Source: Azoarcus indigens
GTDB taxonomy: Bacteria; Pseudomonadota; Gammaproteobacteria; Burkholderiales; Rhodocyclaceae
Assembly (NCBI RefSeq): GCF_004361735.1
Contig: NZ_SNVV01000032.1
Coordinates: forward strand, 1-46,850
DNA: 46,850 bases
Reading direction: 5' to 3'
Shown: piece by piece, positions 42,511 through 46,850 of the stretch
Layout: every line of letters starts with the position of its first letter
Position numbering within the stretch: position 1 is the stretch's first letter
Made by a program: the position numbers and the translations under genes
The notes under the pieces: generated by a model
What the model was told of the DNA's origin: nothing
What the model saw: only the letters and a program-made list of their open reading frames with translations
Database searches by the model: none

Positions 42511-43479
42511 TCAAACGCTCACCGCCTTAGGCTCGTCCGCCCCAGCCTTCCCCCTTTCCCGCCCTTCCTCGTTCGCTACCAGGAAATGGTCGATGAACAC
42601 CCTCAGCCGCGGCGGCATCTGGGTGCTGCGGGGAAAGTAGAGATAGGCGCGGCTCAGCGAGGGCGCGTAGCTCTCCAGCACCGTCACCAGCCGGCCGCTG
42701 CGGATGTCCTCGGCGGCCATCGATTCGATCACCTGCGCCAGCACCAGCCCGCGCCGCGCCAGGTCCAGCTCCGCGTCCAGGTCGTTCACCACGAAGCGGC
42801 CGTTCACCTCCAGTTCCACCGGCCGGCCCTCGCGCTGGTAGAACCAGCGCGCCACCCGGCCGCTGGTGATGTAGCGGAAGCGGCTGCAGTCGTGGGCGGC
42901 GAGGTCTTCCAGCGTCTGCGGCGGCGGGCGGCGGGCAAAGTAGGCGGGCGCGGCCACGGTCGCCAGCCGCTCCGGCGTGCTGATGGGCACCGCCACCATG
43001 TCCGCCTCGATGTTGCCGCCCAGGCGCACGCCGGCGTCGAAGCCCTCGGCGACGATGTCGGTGAGGCCGTCGTCCAGCGCGAACTCCAGGCCCACTGCCG
43101 GATAGCGCTCGGCGAAGCTGGCGACGTGTGGCGCGAACAGCCGGACATAGGCCAGCCGCGACAGGGTGATGCGCACCGTGCCGCTGGGCTGGTCGCGCAC
43201 CTCGTCCAGGGTTTCTATCGCCCCGCCCAGTTCGGCCAGGCCGCGGCGCACGCCGTCCAGCACCCGCGCGCCCTCCTCGGTGAGGCCGACGCGGCGGGTG
43301 GTGCGCGCCAGCAGCCGCACGCCCAGGCGCTGCTCCAGCGTGCGCATGGACTGGGACAGCGCGGAGGCCGAGAGGCCCATCTCCGCCGCCGCGCGGCTGA
43401 AGCTGGCGTGACGGGCGACGCACTCGAAGGCGGCGAGGGCGGGCAGCAGGGCGGGCTCGATTCTTAAGGCTGGCTTCAT
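42511..43479 (-). CDS. LysR-family regulator, divergent from IorAB-like genes
   Basis: A 322-residue LysR-type regulator. The winged helix includes FECVARHASFSRAAAEMGLSA and SALSQSMRTLEQRLGVRLLA, and the effector domain follows with PSGTVRITLSRLAY and FDAGVRLGGNIEADMVAVPI. This is the subgroup with a long N-terminal lead (MKPALRIEPALLPALAAF). It is divergent from the molybdenum hydroxylase genes (169 bp between starts) and probably controls them. The C-terminus is charged (EEGRERGKAGADEP). Confidence 0.88.
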   Translation of the reverse strand: MKPALRIEPALLPALAAFECVARHASFSRAAAEMGLSASALSQSMRTLEQRLGVRLLARTTRRVGLTEEGARVLDGVRRGLAELGGAIETLDEVRDQPSGTVRITLSRLAYVRLFAPHVASFAERYPAVGLEFALDDGLTDIVAEGFDAGVRLGGNIEADMVAVPISTPERLATVAAPAYFARRPPPQTLEDLAAHDCSRFRYITSGRVARWFYQREGRPVELEVNGRFVVNDLDAELDLARRGLVLAQVIESMAAEDIRSGRLVTVLESYAPSLSRAYLYFPRSTQMPPRLRVFIDHFLVANEEGRERGKAGADEPKAVSV

Positions 43480-43574
43480 GGCTCTTCCATCATTGGCACG
43501 TCGATCTTAAAAGACAAAGCGTCTAGGCTGCAGCACGGCATGCAAGAACAAGACGGCGCCCGTTTGCCGCGGGC

Positions 43575-43608
43575 GCCCCATTCGCCCCATTCGCCCCATT
43601 CGCCGCGT
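43575..43608. repeat. Tandem 9-bp repeat in the divergent intergenic region
   Basis: The unit CATTCGCCC occurs three times in succession (the third with a final G), followed by a degenerate CGTTCGC, between the LysR gene and the 2Fe-2S subunit gene. It overlaps the presumed promoter/leader of the hydroxylase genes. Confidence 0.75.
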
Positions 43609-43648
43609 TCGCTTTTCCCCCTCTGCCCCCTTCCCAAGGAGACGCCCG

Positions 43649-44107
43649 ATGACCCGTTTCACGCTCAACGGCAAGCAGGTCAGCTCCGAGCTGCCGGACG
43701 ATACGCCCCTGCTGTGGGCCCTGCGCGACGACCTCAAGCTCACCGGCACCAAGTTCGGCTGCGGCATGGGCCTGTGCGGCGCCTGTACGGTGCATATGAA
43801 CGGCGCGCCCATCCGTTCCTGCTCCACCCCGCTGTCGGCCGCCGCCGGCGCCCGCATCACCACCATCGAGGGCGTGGGCACGGAACGCGCCGGCAAGGCG
43901 GTGCAGGCGGCCTGGCAGAAGCTGGACGTGGTGCAGTGCGGCTACTGCCAGTCCGGCCAGATCATGTCCGCCACCGCGCTGCTGGCCAGCAACCCCAAGC
44001 CCTCCGATGCCGACATCGACGCCGCCATGAGCGGCAACATCTGTCGATGCGCGACCTACGTGCGCATCCGCGCCGCCATCCACGAAGCCGCCAAGGCCCT
44101 GGCGTAA
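43649..44107 (+). CDS. 2Fe-2S subunit of a molybdenum hydroxylase (IorA-like)
   Basis: A 152-residue small subunit of the xanthine-oxidase family. The plant-type [2Fe-2S] motif is [12 protein letters not shown] (Cys-x4-Cys-x2-Cys) with the fourth Cys in RSCSTPL, and the second cluster uses [10 protein letters not shown] and [12 protein letters not shown]. These are diagnostic of IorA/CoxS-type electron-transfer subunits, which carry electrons from the molybdenum centre. AAGGAGA precedes the ATG. The catalytic subunit gene follows after 13 bp. Confidence 0.93.
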   Translation: MTRFTLNGKQVSSELPDDTPLLWALRDDLKLTGTKFGCGMGLCGACTVHMNGAPIRSCSTPLSAAAGARITTIEGVGTERAGKAVQAAWQKLDVVQCGYCQSGQIMSATALLASNPKPSDADIDAAMSGNICRCATYVRIRAAIHEAAKALA

Positions 44108-44120
44108 GGAGCGCACCATC

Positions 44121-46331
44121 ATGAATTCCCGCATCCATAACGTTTCCCGCCGCGACTTCCTCAAGAGCGGCGCCGGCCTCACGCTGGCGCTGGTGCTGCC
44201 GGCGGCGCAGGCCGCGCAGCCCGGCGTGGCCGGCCCCGGCATCGCCGGCAGCGGCCCGCAGGCAGCCGGCGGCTTCTCGCCCAACGCCTTCGTCCGCATC
44301 GGCGGCGACGGCACCGTCACCGTGCTCTCCAAGCACCTGGAAATGGGGCAGGGCACCTACACCGGCCTCGCCACCCTGGTCGCCGAAGAGCTCGACGCCG
44401 ACTGGAAGAAGGTGGTGGTCGAAGGCGCGCCGGCGGACGCCGGCCGCTACAACAACCTGTTCTGGGGCCCGGCGCAGGGCACCGGCGGCAGCACCGCCAT
44501 CGCCAACTCCTTCGAGCAGCTGCGCCAGGCCGGCGCCGCTGCCCGCGCCATGCTGGTGCAGGCCGCCGCCGAGCGCTGGAAGGTGCCGGCGGCCGAGATC
44601 CAGGTGGCCAACGGCGTCGTCAGCCACCCCGGGAGCGGGCGCAAGGCCGGCTTCGGCGAACTGGCGGAGGCCGCCGGCCGGCTGCCGGTGCCGGAAAAGG
44701 TCGCGCTGAAGGACCCCAAGGACTTCAAGCTCATCGGCCGCAGCGCGCCGCGCAAGGACAGCGTGGCCAAGACCACCGGCCAGGCGCAATTCACCCAGGA
44801 CGTGATGCTGCCCGGCATGCTGGTGGCGGTGGTGGCCCATCCGCCGCGCTTTGGCAGCACGGTGCGCAGCGTGGATGACAAGGCGGCGCGCGCCGTACCC
44901 GGCGTGGCGGACGTGGTGCGCATTCCCAGCGGCGTCGCGGTGCTGGCCGACAGCTACTGGACGGCCAAGAAGGGGCGCGATGCGCTGCAGGTGGAGTGGG
45001 ACGACTCCCAGGCCTGGCGCGGCAGCAGCGAGCAGCTCTTTGCCGACTACCGCAGGCTCGCCACCACCCCCGGCGCGGTCGCCCGCCGCGATGGCGATGC
45101 CCCCGGCGAACTCGGCAAGGCCGCCAAGGTGCTGGAGGCGGAGTACGACTTCCCCTACCTCGCCCATGCCGCCATGGAGCCGCTCAACTGCGTGATGCGG
45201 CTCAGCGCCGAGGGCTGCGAGGTGTGGAACGGCGAGCAGTTCCAGACCGTGGACCAGGCCAACCTCGCCCAGCTGTTCGGCCTCAAGCCGGAGCAGGTCA
45301 CGCTGCACATGCTGTATGCCGGCGGCAGCTTCGGGCGGCGCGCCAACCCGCTGTCCGACTACCTGCTGGAGACCGCCCACATCGTCAAGGCCATCGACGG
45401 CCGCGCGCCGGTGAAGCTGGTGTGGTCGCGGGAAGACGACATGCGCGGCGGCTTCTACCGCCCGCTCTACCTGCATCGCCTGCGCGCCGCGCTGGACGGC
45501 CAGGGCAAGCCGCTGGCCTGGGAGCAGCGCATCGTCGGCCAGTCCATCATCAAGGGCTCGCCCTTCGAGCCGATGATGATCAAGGACGGCGTGGACGCCA
45601 CCTCGGTGGAGGGCGCCGCCAACCTGCCCTACGCCATTCCCAACCTGCTGGTGGACCTGCACACCCCCGGCGCCGAGCTGAAGGTGCCGGTGCAGTGGTG
45701 GCGCTCGGTCGGCTCCACCCACACCGGCTTCGCCACCGAAGTCTTCATGGACGAGCTGGCGGTGGCGGCCAAGGCCGACCCGGTGGCCTACCGCATGGAC
45801 CTGCTCGCCGCCCACCCGCGCCACGTCGGCGTGCTCAAGCTGGCGGCGGACAAGGCCGGCTGGGCCAAGCCGCTGCCGGCGGCCAAGGACGGCAAGCGCG
45901 GTCGCGGCGTGGCGGTGCATGAATCCTTCAACAGCTACGTCGCCCAGGTGGTGGAGGTGACGGTGGCGGCCGACGGCAGCTTCAAGGTGGATCGGGTGGT
46001 GTGCGCGGTCGACTGCGGCATCGCGGTGAATCCGGACGTGATCCGCGCGCAGATGGAAGGTTGCATCGGCTTCGGCCTGGCCGCCGCCCTCACCGGCGCC
46101 ATCACGCTGAAGGATGGCCAGGTGCAGCAATCCAACTTCCACGACTACCCGGTGCTGCGCATCAACGAGATGCCCAAGGTGGAGGTGCACATCCTGCCCT
46201 CGGCGGAGAAGCCCACCGGCGTCGGCGAGCCGGGCGTGCCGCCGCTGGCGCCGGCGCTGGTGAATGCGCTGTATGCGGCGACCGGCAAGCGCATCCGGGC
46301 CCTGCCCATCGGGGAGCAGTTGAAGGCTTGA
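44121..46331 (+). CDS. Molybdopterin-binding catalytic subunit (IorB-like), Tat-exported
   Basis: A 736-residue large subunit. The N-terminus has a twin-arginine signal ([20 protein letters not shown]), so the folded enzyme is exported to the periplasm, as is usual for IorB-type two-subunit hydroxylases without a FAD subunit. Molybdenum-cofactor contacts include [44 protein letters not shown] and the C-terminal [18 protein letters not shown] with the catalytic Glu. The family hydroxylates N-heterocycles or aldehydes; the substrate is not deducible. An XdhC-like gene for cofactor sulfuration follows at the window edge. Confidence 0.93.
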   Translation: MNSRIHNVSRRDFLKSGAGLTLALVLPAAQAAQPGVAGPGIAGSGPQAAGGFSPNAFVRIGGDGTVTVLSKHLEMGQGTYTGLATLVAEELDADWKKVVVEGAPADAGRYNNLFWGPAQGTGGSTAIANSFEQLRQAGAAARAMLVQAAAERWKVPAAEIQVANGVVSHPGSGRKAGFGELAEAAGRLPVPEKVALKDPKDFKLIGRSAPRKDSVAKTTGQAQFTQDVMLPGMLVAVVAHPPRFGSTVRSVDDKAARAVPGVADVVRIPSGVAVLADSYWTAKKGRDALQVEWDDSQAWRGSSEQLFADYRRLATTPGAVARRDGDAPGELGKAAKVLEAEYDFPYLAHAAMEPLNCVMRLSAEGCEVWNGEQFQTVDQANLAQLFGLKPEQVTLHMLYAGGSFGRRANPLSDYLLETAHIVKAIDGRAPVKLVWSREDDMRGGFYRPLYLHRLRAALDGQGKPLAWEQRIVGQSIIKGSPFEPMMIKDGVDATSVEGAANLPYAIPNLLVDLHTPGAELKVPVQWWRSVGSTHTGFATEVFMDELAVAAKADPVAYRMDLLAAHPRHVGVLKLAADKAGWAKPLPAAKDGKRGRGVAVHESFNSYVAQVVEVTVAADGSFKVDRVVCAVDCGIAVNPDVIRAQMEGCIGFGLAAALTGAITLKDGQVQQSNFHDYPVLRINEMPKVEVHILPSAEKPTGVGEPGVPPLAPALVNALYAATGKRIRALPIGEQLKA

Positions 46332-46417
46332 GGAGGAAGGGGCGGGGAGAGTGGGGCGTGCGTCGCGCCACGCGGCGGTTGCCTGCCATCGCAGTGCGTC
46401 CCGAAGGCGCGCGCCTC

Positions 46418-46591
46418 TGCCCTCTCCCCTCGTGGGAGAGGGGAGAGGGGGCGCCCCGCAGGGGCGGCAGTGTCAGTCCCAGCGCCGCTCCCCCCTCTCC
46501 CCCAACCCCCGCACCGCGCCCCAGCGCTGTGGATGCCACAGGGCGCTCCGGCGGGCGAAGCTGGGCTTCGCTTTTCCCGCCTGTGCCCCTC
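46418..46591. repeat. Dispersed intergenic repeat, copy 2
   Basis: Second copy of the repeat at 42297-42482, in the 424-bp gap after the hydroxylase operon. Its first segment forms a hairpin (CTCTCCCCTC...GAGGGGAGAG type), and CAGGGCGCTCCGGCGGGCGA is at 46539-46558. The remainder of the gap shows no gene. Confidence 0.7.
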
Positions 46592-46755
46592 ATCCCCACC
46601 AACGCATCACCGCCATCCCCAGGGAATGCTTCCTGCTAGCGTCCCAAGCAATCGACCGGACCCGACTCCGAGTCCGCCGGCAACAACCGATCCGGCCGCC
46701 GCCCCATGAAAGAGGCGACAGGCCGGACAGAAGTACCCCACGGAGAAAACACGAC

Positions 46756-46850
46756 ATGGATAGCCTGGACCTGGAAGTGCTGCAGCGCGCCCGGCGCTGG
46801 CTGAGCGAAGGCCGGCGGGTGCTGCTGGCCACGGTGGTGCGCACCTGGGG
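46756..46850 (+). CDS. XdhC/CoxI-family maturation protein (5' end only)
   Basis: The first 31 codons (MDSLDLEVLQRARRWLSEG... to ATVVRTWG) match the N-terminus of XdhC-family proteins, which bind and sulfurate the molybdenum cofactor and hand it to xanthine-oxidase-type enzymes. It lies downstream of the IorAB-like genes on the same strand, where such a factor is expected. The gene is cut by the window edge. The start at 46756 has only a weak Shine-Dalgarno (CGGAG, 10 bases upstream). Confidence 0.75.
   Translation, partial: MDSLDLEVLQRARRWLSEGRRVLLATVVRTW

Noticed and set aside
43575-43608. CRISPR-like array
   Set aside because: The units are 9 bp and directly abutting with no spacers, so this is a simple tandem repeat. 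No other array-like pattern or cas gene was seen in the window.

Overview
This is a GC-rich stretch (close to 70% G+C by eye) from a Gram-negative bacterium: it has outer-membrane TonB-dependent receptors, FecI/FecR surface signalling, type VI secretion (T6SS) effector genes and a Tat-exported molybdoenzyme. The mix (stacked fecIRA modules, lldPRD, an IorAB-like hydroxylase, AprA/B-like proteins) fits a betaproteobacterium of the Azoarcus/Thauera kind, but that placement is inference and a gamma-proteobacterium cannot be excluded. No rRNA, tRNA or CRISPR was seen.

Layout. (1) 1-3.1 kb, plus strand: T6SS debris. An IS21-like end lies against a headless Tle3-type lipase gene, followed by a Tla3-like (DUF2875) adaptor gene and a small reading frame with a duplicated motif and no good start. 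(2) 3.4-21.5 kb, minus strand: five consecutive iron-starvation signalling modules, each reading ECF sigma factor, FecR anti-sigma, TonB receptor from right to left, and each with a Fur-box-like palindrome 54-72 bp before its sigma gene. Module A (3.4-4.9 kb) lacks a receptor. B (5.0-9.2 kb), D (12.3-16.5 kb) and E (17.1-21.4 kb) look intact. C (9.3-11.5 kb) keeps its sigma gene, but its fecR and receptor have collapsed into a frameshifted, deleted remnant. A DUF423 gene and an orphan antitoxin-like gene sit between modules. (3) 21.6-24.1 kb: egtB and a patatin-like phospholipase.

(4) 24.1-35.4 kb: the most novel region. A LysR/YeiH divergent pair and a TauE-type permease precede a GntR/UTRA regulator and a tight eight-gene operon: AprA-like flavoprotein, AprB-like ferredoxin, ten-repeat HEAT protein, second ferredoxin, ABC substrate-binding protein with a C-terminal NosL-like extension, permease with a long Ala/Pro-rich N-terminus, ATPase, and a DUF971 protein. 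I read this as a candidate system that imports a small oxyanion or sulfonate-like solute and processes it with a cytoplasmic iron-sulfur flavoenzyme, with sulfite/sulfonate-type exporters next door. The substrate is unknown.

(5) 35.4-38 kb, minus strand: a small membrane protein, an alpha/beta hydrolase and an Hsp70-like (YegD-type) protein. (6) 38.3-42.2 kb: lldP-lldR-lldD for L-lactate use, with three LldR-type operators in front and a strong hairpin behind. (7) 42.3-46.85 kb: a LysR regulator divergent from an IorAB-like molybdenum hydroxylase, then the first codons of an XdhC-family maturation gene cut by the window edge. Two copies of a dispersed intergenic repeat of about 175 bp flank this last locus.
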